This document shows, in pieces, positions 45,174 to 55,852 of a DNA stretch of 64,000 bases. The position numbers and the translations under genes were made by a program. Source of the DNA: Hericium rajendrae (lineage: Eukaryota > Basidiomycota > Agaricomycetes > Russulales > Hericiaceae). Location: contig CM065882.1 of the NCBI GenBank assembly GCA_033439255.1, positions 2,480,001 to 2,544,000 of the forward strand. Direction: 5' to 3'. Under the pieces are notes generated by a model. That model saw only the letters and a program-made list of their open reading frames with translations. It did not search any database and was not told the DNA's origin. Positions within the stretch are counted from its first letter, which is position 1, and each line of letters begins with the position of its first letter.

Positions 45174-45255
45174 TGTGCAGTGATGAAAAGAGCTCGAGAA
45201 TGAGGTGTGTAAACGCTGTGGGTATGTTGATGAGTTTTCCTGACATCATACCTAC

Positions 45256-45263
45256 TTTTTATA
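45256..45263 (-). promoter_or_regulatory. TATA box of the intact SDR gene
   Basis: TATAAAAA on the minus strand lies about 83 bp before the ATG at 45173, at the same place as in the pseudogene copy. Confidence 0.65.
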
Positions 45264-45617
45264 CCACAGGCCGGCAAGGTATCGGAAGACCATGCTGCCT
45301 GTGCTCGAGTCGTCGGGGAGCTGACTGATCAAGGATCGATGCCTCGTCATCCTACCTAACCGCTGGGCATTGTCAGCTTCCTACTGCCTTCGATTGACGC
45401 TCTGATGCCAGTTAACATCATGGCCAAATTCGATTGCAAAGCAGTTTGACGTGCTGCTCTGGTCTAAAAGATGTGTTCATCTTTGGAGTAGACAGACAAT
45501 TAAAACTTTCGGAGTCTAGCTACCGTGGACATCCTCAAAACTTTCACCACACGTCGCGGTGGTGAGATTGCTGGACGTGCGGCAAAGCATGGATTGTTGC
45601 TAAAAACGTTACTCTTA
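45264..45617. other. Intergenic upstream of the SDR gene
   Basis: No gene is recognised. The stretch ends at the 28-bp inverted repeat. Confidence 0.45.
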
Positions 45618-45978
45618 CAGCTGGATTCAAAACGATAGACCAGGACGCGTGCGCCCAGCTTCGGAGCTGGTGGGGCTCCCGATCAGATCTCCTGCGAGCC
45701 AAAGCTTGCGAAATGTATCCCTCGCAGGGAACTCTGTCCTTCTGGGCCGCGTAGCGACGTGCATTTCAGTCTGTTCAGCCTCGGTGATTTTTTCGTCGAT
45801 TTTGGGCTGATTGTCAACCTCCCACACCAACTTCAGCATCGCTGGTTGGTATAACGAAGAGGGAGTCTGGTGGAGTCGGCTTGCTTCGACCCCGCCGACC
45901 TGCCTCAAAAGGCCATCTTCGGAGCAGGTTCCGTAAGCGTGGAACGGGCGCTTTGGTCTATCGTTTTGAATCCAGCTG
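45618..45978. mobile_element. Possible small TIR element (TA-flanked)
   Basis: A 28-bp perfect inverted repeat (45615-45642 and 45954-45981) encloses about 310 bp. If the element starts at CAGCTGGATTC and ends GAATCCAGCTG, it is flanked by TA on both sides, the duplication of Tc1/mariner elements. A minus-strand frame across it (about 140 codons) has no motif. It could equally be a simple hairpin remnant. Confidence 0.45.
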
Positions 45979-46912
45979 TAAGCAGAGTGACGAGAAACCA
46001 GGGTTGGAAGGCAGTCCAATGTCTTAATGCAACTTGTATCAGTATGGACAGGCATTGACAAGCAGGAGAATTTGACGCTGACGTGGCCGCGCCGAAGCGC
46101 TGACGAATGGAAGTTGAGTGGAAACTATCCGTAGAACCAGTTGGGACACGTGTGCACCATCGACACGCGCGGGACGAAGGGCGCCTCGGCATCAGCAAAA
46201 CTGCAAGAGTGCGACATGGAAATAGGTGACCATATATGGGCCAGATGGTCACAAGGCTCACCGGGTAGAAGTGCGAATTATCAGATCATATCGTGGTTGG
46301 GCTTTCTGGCGAGGTACGGTGGCACGACAACGCCTTATGGCACCTGGTGGACCTTATAAGGTCTCGCAAGGCACGACAGCCTTATAATGACTTTTCGTAG
46401 TGTATAAGGCCCGATTTGTACACTTGACCTTATCTTACTTTCTAATGGAGTATAATCTCTGAGATGTACGCTTGACCTGGTAGTCAACGATCTACAGATA
46501 TCACACTTAGTCGCGATGCTATGGTGAGATCCGAAACCCCAATATATTCGTATACCGAAAACATCAATGGGTCAGTCATTACATGAGGCGAGAAGGAAGA
46601 GGTACATGTGGCCGAGTACAGGTCAATGAAATTAGGGACACATAAGTACGAGTCGAAAACGAAAAATCGGCATGACTAAGAGCACGAGACGAGCAAGACG
46701 AGCATGAGACGAGCAACAGCGTAAGACGAGCAAGACCATGAGACTGAGTACCGGAGGTTGACGAGAACAAGCAGGACCAAGTCCAGCAGCAAGAGGAATG
46801 ATAGCACAAAGACTAGCAAGAGAACCATTGAGGAAGGGCACCATAGTGCGCGAACACTACCAAAAATATTAATGAAGGTATCACTAGTAAATATGGACGT
46901 ACAGATCTCATT

Positions 46913-48353
46913 TCACCCGAGCAGACTGGCAGGTCGTATGCCGTTCAGAACAGGCACCTGCGGAGCCTTAGCCTTAGCCTTGCCGTATTGCTTCATAGGC
47001 TTTTTGCTGGATACTCCGGCAGAAGCGCTGCTGACGGGCTCCGGCTCAGGGCTGTTGAAGAGGTCGCGCGCAGTTTGAGGCGGTCTTGGTTCGGTCGCTT
47101 TCGCACTGGCATTGCCTTGTGCGACAGCAGCAGACCGTGCTGTCATCTGAGGTCCCGGAGCGACAGCCAAACGTCGCTTCTTGGCGACAGGAACAGCACG
47201 GTCGGAATGCGTATTTGACGGCTGTGTGAGTGGGCTGGACGGGACAGTGACCGCGCGAGGGCTTGAGCGCCGGATTCGAGCTGCAAATGGTTTCAGAAGA
47301 CAAGTCTAACAGAAGTTGAGAACATACGTGGACCACCTCTATCCTCGTCTTCGTCTTCCGAGTCTGTGTCTTGCTTTTGAGCATCTTCTTTTGTCCTTGG
47401 ATAAATCTGACGATAACTGTGCAAGCAAGGTCAGACCTAACCAGTAGTAAACATCAGAACATACCCTTCAGGTTCACTATCCAACTTGCGCAGATACCGA
47501 ACGGGACAAAGCAGTCGTTTTATATCGACACGGTTGAGGCCACGGCCCATCTTCGAATGCTTCTGTATCGGTTCTTGAAAGGGGATAAAGATGTAGTCGC
47601 TGATCTCCGTCTTCAAGTAGCTTCTGTCATCGCATTGGACAGCATACATCCCTGCTGAAAGCTTGAAGACCATCAATGCGACCTTAGATCATAGTAAAAG
47701 TGCATATATGCGGGTATTCACTTACCGCCTCTAGCAGCTCGTTTATGAGGGCTGTGTTTTGCTCGCCACCATCCACGATGTCGCGAAAGCCCTTCACCAT
47801 GCCAACGACCTTCTCGTAGAAGGTCATATATGCATGCTTTGCATGCTCATCCCTACAAAATTAGCCGCATATATGCTGTGATCAATGCAGAAAGGAGACG
47901 TTACACTTACTTGAGCTTGCCATATATGTTGTCGGCCAGTGCAGCCCGAGACTCGGGTGTGTTAGCATTGGCAAGTGCAGCATAGAACATAAAGAGCTGT
48001 TTGATGTCCAAGAAGGGATCGATGATCCGTCCTATCTCTCGACCGGCTAGACGATAGAGGGTAATCGTCTTTGCGTCGTTAAGGCTCCTTCGAGATGATT
48101 GGTATCTCAGCAATCTGCAGGATGAGAAGGAGAAAACATGCCTTTGCTAGTTAGATGGGCGCTCGCTGTCACTTTCATCAGACGCGCTGTCCGATTCGTC
48201 GTGAGTGCGTTTCCGAGGCACTTCCGGTGCCGGCTGTGACATCCTGTGTCTCTTGCCTGACTTCTTGTGTTTAGCAGATCGAGCAAGACGAGGGGAGCGA
48301 GAGCGGGAAGGGGAAGAGGAGTGGGAGCGACGATGAGAGCGATGCTTGGACAT
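46913..48353 (-). CDS. DUF6698-like protein, transposon copy 2
   Basis: The gene mirrors 5931-7372 of copy 1, with the ATG at 48353 and the same SR-like N-terminus, GFRDIVDGG, EISDYIF and RLLCPVRYL segments. Long middle frames are identical to copy 1. In the last exon an extra base near 47210 (ACGCATTCC instead of ACGATTCC) shifts the frame before the KKRR stretch, so either this copy has an altered tail or one of the two reads is wrong. As in copy 1 the junction near the end of the first exon is unclear. Function is unknown; see copy 1 for the family argument. Confidence 0.62.
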
Positions 48354-48595
48354 AGTGGTGGGAAGCAAGAGAGGATGCAGGAGGACGGGACAAGATTCGA
48401 AAGCCCAAGTCGCGTCGAGGTCACATGACCGTTTCAATTCTCAGCCCACCGTCAACATAATTTTATGGTGCAAACTGGGGTTTCTCTTCGCTATATTTTA
48501 GTTCACATGTATATCTTCCAGTTTACGAATTTTTGTACGTTACATCGAGCCGACGGAGGAGCTATTCCGTCCGGAACATAGCTTGAGTACAGGTA

Positions 48596-48880
48596 TTACT
48601 GCTCGCGTCCGTTGGCATTGACTCCTGCTGCGCCCGGGTCCTCGTACTGTTCGCCTTCGGTCAGCAGCACAGACCGCACAATGACCGCGTCGACCGCGTG
48701 TGTCAGCACGCGCGCATGCCATCCGCCTGTCAGTAGTCCGGGCGCAACGGGCTTCGCGGTTGGCGCACACACGATGCCCGCCATGCGCTCGAGCACACGT
48801 TCCGTAGCCTGCTTATCCGCATGCTGTGAGTACAGGAGGCAGTACTTGAGCAGGCAGATGGCAAGCGGAAGTTCCGGACT
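48596..48880 (-). pseudogene. Gene remnant in transposon copy 2
   Basis: The counterpart of the 5404-5688 frame (LKYCLLYSQHADKQ, ERMAGIVCAP), again headed by the minisatellite instead of a start codon. Its conservation in both copies only reflects their recent common origin. Confidence 0.35.
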
Positions 48881-48939
48881 CTACGCTCACAGTGCGCGAG
48901 AGGTTCGTACTGGTCACGGCGGCGAGGCACGGAGCTCCA

Positions 48940-49438
48940 AGAGTGTGTTGAGGAGCACGTCTGGGGCGGTGCGACGCGTTGGGTGCGTCGTCGGCGTGGC
49001 GGCGCTGGGGCGGTGCCGCGCATTGGACGCGTCGACACGGCGGTGCGGCGCGTTGTTAGCGCAGCGCGTTGGGCGCGTCGTCAGCGCGGTGGGGCGGCGT
49101 GTGCGGGGCGTGTGCGGGTTGGCGGGGCGTACACGGGGCACTGGCAGCGTAAGTGGGGCACTGGTGGCCTGCGCGAGGCGCTGGCGGCGGATGCGGGGCG
49201 CTGACGGCGTTGGCGCCGCGCGGGGTGCATTGGGGGATGCGTCAGCGAGGCGTGAAGGACGTTGGCGGGGCGCGGGAGGGTCAACGAGGAGCGGGGGGCG
49301 TCGGACGTCCGCGAGGCGCTGGCACCATCCGCAAGGCGTGGAAAGCGTTGATGGGGTGCTGGGGGCGTTGGCGGGGCACGGGGGTGTTGGCGACGTGCGG
49401 GGAGGATGTTGGCGGCGTACGCGAGACGCGGGAGGAGC
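48940..49438 (-). repeat. GC-rich minisatellite, copy 2
   Basis: The same degenerate repeat block as at 4845-5345. It is interrupted at 49439 by the hAT-like insert and carries small length differences from copy 1 (for example near 49335). Confidence 0.6.
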
Positions 49439-49446
49439 TGGCAGTG

Positions 49447-50428
49447 GTGGTAGGCAACGCATAGGGATTTAAACTCCGAAGCCGTCCGCGCCACTTCAGG
49501 CTTTTCGTCGAAGGGAGGTGGTAGGTAAATGCAGAGCTTCCGCAAGAGCCTCAAATATTAGTATACATACACAGTAAATCTTGTAAAATCGAGTAGAGTT
49601 CGGCGCTGATCCTTATTTTGAAATGCGCAGCTTTAATGCGCTCAAAATGTCTAATTTTCGTGGGTTTCGATACCTTCCAGAAGCTGTATGCGAAAAACAC
49701 AATGACAACTTCGCTCTTCCCGATTTTAGACGACGTATGGTCAACCAATCTTCGTTTTTGGAGGTCTAGGTGATTTTATCCATGTACATCCTGTCTCAAG
49801 ACCGGGAGCGCTCGGCATCACTCGGCATCACCAAAACGCGTGTTATGTAATACGCATCAGACGCGTCTGCGGAGAGCTCAGCGCGTCGCGTCGCTGCATT
49901 ATATACCACAACTTCCGCTTGACTTCCGTTACTTATCGCTCGAAGCCCTACACTTGTGTAGATCAAGGCGCAGCTTTCGTGGCTTCGCGCGCTGTCGCAG
50001 AAGCAGCTGGTAACTGTGCCGCCAAGTCTCTCAAACGGGAAGAAGGATCACCTTCGAGCAGGTCTAATCACAATCTTGCAGGGTCTAGATACAGCACGAA
50101 TAAGTGGGCTATATGATACAATGGTTCTCTATGATTAGGGACCAGTTAATACATAAAAAATCTCAGAAGGGGGGGACTCTTCAGTTAGTGAGGAGGAGGG
50201 CTAACTTTACCACTCTCTACCTTCATTAGTTCTTCGATTCATGTGTTAAAACTTCGGATACAACATCATATAATGTATAGTACACTACCACATTTGTTTC
50301 AAACATTATCAGGTTTTTCTACATGCAGAAAACTGCATCGTGCTCTGCGACCACTTTCCGCGCCTCTTCTCCAGCCAGATCGGGCACGTGACCCGGACGG
50401 TTTGCGAACCGCAGTTGCCGACCTCCAC
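49447..50428 (-). mobile_element. hAT-like non-autonomous element, short copy, nested in transposon copy 2
   Basis: This 982-bp element has the same ends as 7998-10081 (GTGGTAGGCAAC and GTGGAGGTCGGCAAC) and is flanked by the 8-bp direct repeat TGGCAGTG (49439-49446 and 50429-50436). Copy 1 has a single CACTGCCA at the matching place (about 4845-4852), the unfilled site. Relative to the long copy it lacks about 1.1 kb (8057-9160). Its small frame at 49919-50116 differs from the long copy at seven of 65 codons, far more than the host transposons differ, so the two inserts came from separate sources. Confidence 0.85.
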
Positions 50429-50436
50429 TGGCAGTG

Positions 50437-51014
50437 CACGGGGGGAGTGGGTGAGGCCTCGGGCAGCCAGCGAGCCCGTGCACGACGTGCATAGCTCTGC
50501 TTCTCGGGCACAGCAGGTTGAGGCAGAGCAGAAATCAAGATGATTTTCAGTACGCACCTCGTTGCGCATCGCACCTCTTGCGATCAGGTCTGAAGGGTCA
50601 ATTTGGCTTGCCGAGGCTGCTTAGACTGGTGACCGTCTCTTGATACACAATGACGGACGAGTCGGGTATGCTAGGAAGTGGGGCGTGGACACTGACGAAG
50701 AACTGCTAGAAGAAGCAGGCTTTGCACCATTGTAGTTATAAACTCACCATGTCATATCTGCTGCCATCGAGGACGGGCACGACAATACAAGCTGGCATCA
50801 ATAATGGAAAGGAGCTTATATGTTCTCGCCATTTCGCTGAGATCCATATATGCGAGACCTCGACCTTGAGGAGGCCAGATACGAGTCTTAGGACAATGAC
50901 TGATGTCATACATGTTCACGTCAGCGTAGATCTTGTGCCACCCGGACCGCCGATCCCGGCCATCCGCCGCCAGGCGCCGCAAGGCCAAATCCTAGCTTTG
51001 CACTTTTGCTGATG
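50437..51014 (-). other. Left part of transposon copy 2
   Basis: Sequence matching 4265-4845 of copy 1 in inverse orientation, identical over a 96-codon frame. No gene is recognised in either copy. Confidence 0.5.
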
Positions 51015-51585
51015 GGTATCCCGTCAGATAGGCTGGGGCTGGTCGGCCAGGTTGCTAACGCCCTGATGCAGACGTCAGCACTCGGGTGACCGAACTGCGC
51101 TGAAACTGGAACTTGAAACCTCTTCTTACCGATGGAGTATCGGGATATGAAACATACCATCGCAGGGTCCAAGGGACTACTGTCAGGACTAACACGGGAT
51201 TGGCTGAGGTCAGAGTCGGCGAAGGTGTACTTATTAATGCCGATTCTTGATTGAAGGACGAGCACGTTAATCGTCTCGACTGATAAGGGCACCCATACGT
51301 CAATAGCATCACTACCGTGTAAACCAACCCACCTTCACAGGGTCCGATCCAAAATTATGGCAGTTTAAATGGCCCGGCATTGAAGAACTTCAAGACAGCG
51401 AAAGGAATGTGGGCAGCTCAAAAACTCGGATATCGATAGACTCCAGGAACCTGTGACACATTAAAATGAACACTACGAGCACCTTCCAAGTCCAAATCTA
51501 TTTATCAACTGTCCTAACCCTCATCCTCATCTCATCGACTAGCCATACTCGTCGCGCGGGGTAACATAGGTCATATAATTCATCT
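51015..51585. other. Intergenic, no gene recognised
   Basis: Host flank of transposon copy 2 and the 3' region of RER1. Nothing recognisable is seen. Confidence 0.45.
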
Positions 51586-52482
51586 CTACTTGCCGTTGCT
51601 GCCGTACCGTGTCTTGCGTCCCCAGTCAAACGGCACGTAGCGGTACTTGATCATGTGCCTATTTATAGCCTGTCAGTAACCGGAGAAGAGAGGGTGGGAA
51701 GAAGGATGCATACTGGAGCTGGCGCCTCATGGTGAGGACGAAGAGTACACAGAAGTACATGACAAGGATGGGCCAGTACACCGGGACGTCAAAAATCGTC
51801 GAAAACGTCAGAAAGAAGCAGAGGATTGATGCGCGGGTAGTCGACAACCTGTATATCGTAGGTTACAACAGAACTAGAGTCAACTTGTCAACTGAGATGC
51901 AAACCAGAATTTCCACTCCGGCAGCCTGCGCACGAAGGGGCGGAATTCATCGTCGCGGGAGCTAGGGAGTGGTGAGCTGCTTCCGTCGGTGCCGCCCTCT
52001 TCAATCTCGTCCGCCATAAGGTCCTCCTGCAGCGAAGGATCGAACCGAGGCTGAAGGAACGCTAACAGGAGGTTCAGGATATATATTGCGTGCGCGTCTG
52101 CGTGATGTGTTAGACCATGGTATCCTCGTGGTATGCCCAAGACCAATACATACAGCAGACTGTGGGGACGAGATGATATTAGACTTTGAAAGATCAGGAG
52201 AACCAGGAGCTGACATACCAATGTACCACTAATGGGAAGAGCAAGAGAGAATAGACGTTAGCCGCTGTGTCGCGTTCAATAAGACCACGCACTCACGCCC
52301 TGTACTAATATAATCCGTAGTTCAAACAATGCAACGACGACTGCGGCACCAATCCAACGGTAAAGGATATGAGGTGTTGCGCGATCGAGCAACTGTTGGT
52401 ACTGCCGCCTTGCTTTGGCTATGTGGTTAGAAAGCGGCTGCAGGGGAGCGGGGAGGTCGGAAGTCGGTTCTGAGGACATCAT
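51586..52482 (-). CDS. RER1: RER1, Golgi-to-ER retrieval receptor
   Basis: The gene runs from the ATG at 52482 through five or six exons to 51586. It shows the RER1 core: [20 protein letters not shown] at the first membrane segment, [37 protein letters not shown], then [38 protein letters not shown] and a C-terminal KTRYGSNGK. Rer1 is a four-pass cis-Golgi receptor that returns ER membrane proteins by COPI. Splice sites late in the gene are clear (for example the intron before HMIKYRY near 51665-51710). The region of the third exon, after WYIV, does not keep frame in any simple splicing and may hold an error or a very small exon. Confidence 0.92.
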
Positions 52483-52744
52483 GGTTGGTTATCTGAAGGT
52501 TTGCTTGGCTGTGACGACGTTTTAGACAGAAATTATCATAAGAAAAGACAGCCTAAGGTTTTTGGGTACGAGACCGCAGAGGAGGGTGGGACGCGGTGGT
52601 CAGTTGTCAACGAACACGACAACAACAGCGGCCACCTCACTGCACTGCAAAACACTGAGCGCCGTTGACGCCCAGCCATTTATTACGTAATAATTCAATT
52701 GAGTTATTTCCCCGCAGGCGCTGCTTTGCTCATCGTTCATCACG
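52483..52744. promoter_or_regulatory. Bidirectional promoter of RER1 and the kinase gene
   Basis: 262 bp separate the divergent start codons at 52482 and 52745. No TATA box is clear. Confidence 0.45.
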
Positions 52745-53978
52745 ATGAGCGCGTCGCCGCCGCCAACGGTAGCGCCCATTGTCGCGCACATCCGCCGTCA
52801 TCTGCTTGAGCCGCCGTCATCTGCCGCCTCGCCCCGTCCTCCGCTCTTTGTCGCAATCCAGGGTCCGCAGGGCTCCGGCAAGACGTTCCTCACACAGCAT
52901 GTCGCCGCCGTGTTGACTTCTGGCTCAACCGAGCACGTAGCATTGCGCGTCGCGACGCTGTCGATTGACGATCTGTATCTCGAGCATGACGATCTGACGG
53001 CACTTGCAGACGCCCACCCGACCAACAAGCTCCTGCACGGTCGCGGGCAGCCCGGAACGCACGATGTCCGACTGGGACTTCGGACGCTCCAGGCGCTCAA
53101 GTCTATCAATTTGCCGGGCGCGCCTTCGCCTGTCAGAGTGCCCTTCTTCGACAAGAGCCTATTTAATGGTGAGGGCGACCGTGTGCCAGAGACGGAATGG
53201 ACCGTCGTGGAAGGCCCACTGGATGTCGTGCTCTTCGAGGGCTGGTGCGTCGGCTTCTGCCCACAATCCCGCGATGAGATCGAGCGGCGCATGGGTGAAA
53301 CTCCTCCCGGTCTTGATGGTATCTTTGACATGAGCCAATACAAGTTGGGAGATGTGCTCGAGGTCAACGACTTGCTTGTGGATTATATTGATTGGTGGAA
53401 TCTGTTTGATCTGTTTGTCCAGGTGCGAATTGATTTTGTCTGCCGCCTTCGTCGTTTGCTCGAATTGTCTTGGCTTTTATCACTCATGGGCGATTGCAGA
53501 TCGCGCCTGCGACGAGTCCATACGTGCATATTTACAAGTGGCGACTGCAGCAGGAGCATGCCATGAAAGCTCGGAACGGAGGAAGGGGCATGTCCGACGG
53601 GCAAGTTCAAGCGTACGTCTCCCTGAAAATGATCCCATCACTTCAAACGTTGCACTCTGCTGCTTGTGTCGTCATCTTTGCAACCCCTGTCTTACCGTTC
53701 TCTGGACTTTTAGATTTGTTGACCGCTACATTCCTGGATACCACTTCTTTGGCAGTGGCATCCTTCAAGGCGGTACCGATCCTCTCACCGGGGAGAAGAT
53801 AGTGCCACCATGGTTGCCTCGAGATGACCGTCATGGGGCTGGCAAACTGCTTCGAGTGACGATCGGAAAGGATCGCGAGCTTCTGCACACTTTAACCCTA
53901 ATTAATCCCTCGATTGCCAGGGTTGTTATACCAGTGGATCAAATGGTGTGTGTCTATTCAAGAGTCTTGAGTATTTGA
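52745..53978 (+). CDS. P-loop kinase, D-glycerate 3-kinase/Tda10-like
   Basis: Three exons (52745-53422, 53500-53612, 53714-53978) code for 351 residues. The Walker A motif GPQGSGKT lies at 40-47. Family marks follow: LSIDDLYLEHDDL, LLHGRGQPGTHDVRLG, VPFFDKSLFNGEGDR and VVLFEGWCVGF (Walker B-like). The second exon has VHIYKWRLQQEHAM, and the third begins FVDRYIPGYHFFG. This matches the YGR205W/Tda10 group, related to plant D-glycerate 3-kinase, the last enzyme of photorespiration; in fungi the substrate is not settled. The protein is slightly longer at the C-terminus than yeast Tda10 because the frame continues to 53978. Confidence 0.88.
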
Positions 53979-54402
53979 TAGCGACTTATTCTACGTGCAA
54001 TAGCGGAATATGAAGTAGCCAACAGTGTATAACATTTATTGATATTTGCTATCTACTCAGGATGATCCTTTACGCGCATATCCGCTCAATAAAATCCAAC
54101 GAGGCAAATCCAACGAGCCGATCTTGGTCACTGTTGTTCATTGGTCGTTCATGCGTTGCTTGCCGATAAGCTATCAGTCGAGTGCGGCTATGATATCAAC
54201 ACTTATCATCTCATCGAGTCATTTGGACTTCTTCGGTGTATAAGGTCATCGAGTCGTGGTACATTCCTGTATTGAAGACCATTACTCGATTATAGCTTTG
54301 GCAGCAAAGATAGGTCGATAAACCCGTGCCAGACGCGTGAGCAAGTGCATTTTTTGCACTTGTTTAGACTGATGTTGAAGTCCAGACAAGACAAACGCAG
54401 CT
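53979..54402. other. Intergenic, no gene recognised
   Basis: 3' region of the kinase and upstream region of the second dehydrogenase gene. A short inverted repeat (AAGTGCATTTTTTGCACTT) lies at about 54343-54361; no gene is seen. Confidence 0.45.
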
Positions 54403-55681
54403 ATGGTGCCTCGCGTTATGATATGTGGCGAGTCTCTGTCTGCGTCATTATAAATATTTATAAATAACGGGAACAACTGCTACACAGGTCATATCCAGTA
54501 TGCACAGGACGATGTCAGTGCGTTGTTCGCAGGGATCGCAGAAATCATTGTGCGTAATCGCTGCCCTCCCCTTGCCCAACTTAACGTTCAGTGCCGTCAT
54601 AGACCATGGATTCTCCCGACCGTGCTGATTTCCTCGCCGGTATGAAGCCGGGCATGAAGTACGACGGCACCGTTGGGATCTATCGCCGTAACATGTCCAG
54701 GTTAGACATCGGCGTGTTTGATCGCGAGCTTGTCTGCGCGCTCGCGCCGAGCGTGAAGTGGATCGCTCAACTTGGCGCTGGGTATGACCAGATTGACATC
54801 GCCGCGTGCAAGGGAAAAGGTGAACAAGCGAATTTTGTTAGCCTCGAATCAGCATTTTCGCTATCTTAATATGTGCTGACATGGGACGCTACGTTATAGG
54901 CATCTTCGTGTCCAATACCCCCGGCGCCGTGAACGACGTGACGGCCACGACCGCGCTCTACCTCATTATCTCCTCTTTCCGGCACTTCGCCCACGCCGAG
55001 CGCGCCCTACGTGCCGGCGCATGGAAATCTGGCCTGTCCTCCGCAAACACGCACGATCTCACAGACAAGACGCTCGCCATCCTCGGTATGGGCGGCATCG
55101 GGCTGCGTCTCGCAGAACTCGCACATGCGTTCCCGATGCGCGTCGTCTATCACTCGCGCAGACGCATCGCGCACGCCCCGAAGTGGGCCGAATACTTCCC
55201 TGCGGAGAAGCTGGATGAGTTTTTGCGAGTCAGCGGATGTGTTGAGTGTGCATGTGCCGCTGACGGAAGGAGACGGAGGGACTGGTTGGGAGGAGATGAT
55301 TCGGAAGCTGAAGAAAGGTGCTATCATTGTGAACACGGCGCGAGGAAAGGTGGTCGATGAGGCGGCGATGATTTGCGCCCTGGAAGATGGCCATGTGAGT
55401 CTCCTGCCAATGTGGTCTTTCGCATATTGCTTTGTCACTCATGCGCCCGCGTAGCTCAGTGCGGTTGGACTGGATGTATACCCCGACGAGCCTGCGGTCA
55501 ACCCGCGCTTACTCGACTTCCCGCAGGCGACGCTGTTGCCACATATGGGGGCGGAAACACGGGATTCACTACACAAAATGGAGGTCCAAGCTCTGACGAA
55601 TATCAGAGATTATTTGACGGCGGGGATGGGGAGGATGTCATCCCGGAGATGCGGGCGGATTCCTCAAACGACTGTCTCTGA
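54403..55681 (+). CDS. D-isomer-specific 2-hydroxyacid dehydrogenase, second copy, frame disturbed
   Basis: Exons correspond to the copy at 38202-39477: 25 nt (54403-54427, MVPRVMICG), 62 nt (54488-54549), 217 nt (54603-54819), 495 nt (54900-55394) and a last exon from 55455. The first intron uses a GC donor (GCGAGT) where the other copy has GTGAGT. NAD-binding GMGGIGLRLAELAHAF, NTARGKVVDEAA, LDVYPDEPAVNP and LLPHMGAET are all present. The fourth exon has one extra base, most simply in the T-run at 55220-55224, which breaks the frame before ESADVLSVHVPL; a second break lies in the G-run at 55628-55631 close to the end. It may be a recent pseudogene or suffer from sequencing errors. Confidence 0.82.
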
Positions 55682-55852
55682 ACTGGACGAAAAGAAGGCT
55701 GCCCTGCAAATGTGTCCGTATCATCCATCGTCTATTAATTACTAATGTCTACATGTGAAGTGGGACCCTATTAATTTAAAGTGCCTAAGTCAACATCCAT
55801 ATTCATTAACCCCCACACCAAACCAAGACCACGCCGATTTCCCAGATCCCAA

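Larger units (their letters stand above)
46190..51014 (-). mobile_element. TIR DNA transposon with DUF6698-like gene, copy 2 (interrupted)
   Basis: This is the inverted partner of the 4265-10187 element. It has the same terminal repeat (CATCAGCAAAA) and is flanked by GG on both sides, a different candidate 2-bp duplication, which supports an independent insertion. Without the nested hAT-like insert and one 8-bp duplication it is 3,835 bp. It keeps the unfilled CACGATAT site (46288-46295) where copy 1 carries its insert. Differences from copy 1 are few; one is an extra base near 47210 that changes the frame of the last exon. Confidence 0.85.

Noticed and set aside
16185-45263. A single large inverted duplication explaining both the SDR pair and the transposon pair
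   Set aside because: The midpoints differ by about 3 kb, the genes between are not mirrored, and the transposon homology ends exactly at its terminal repeats, so the events are independent.
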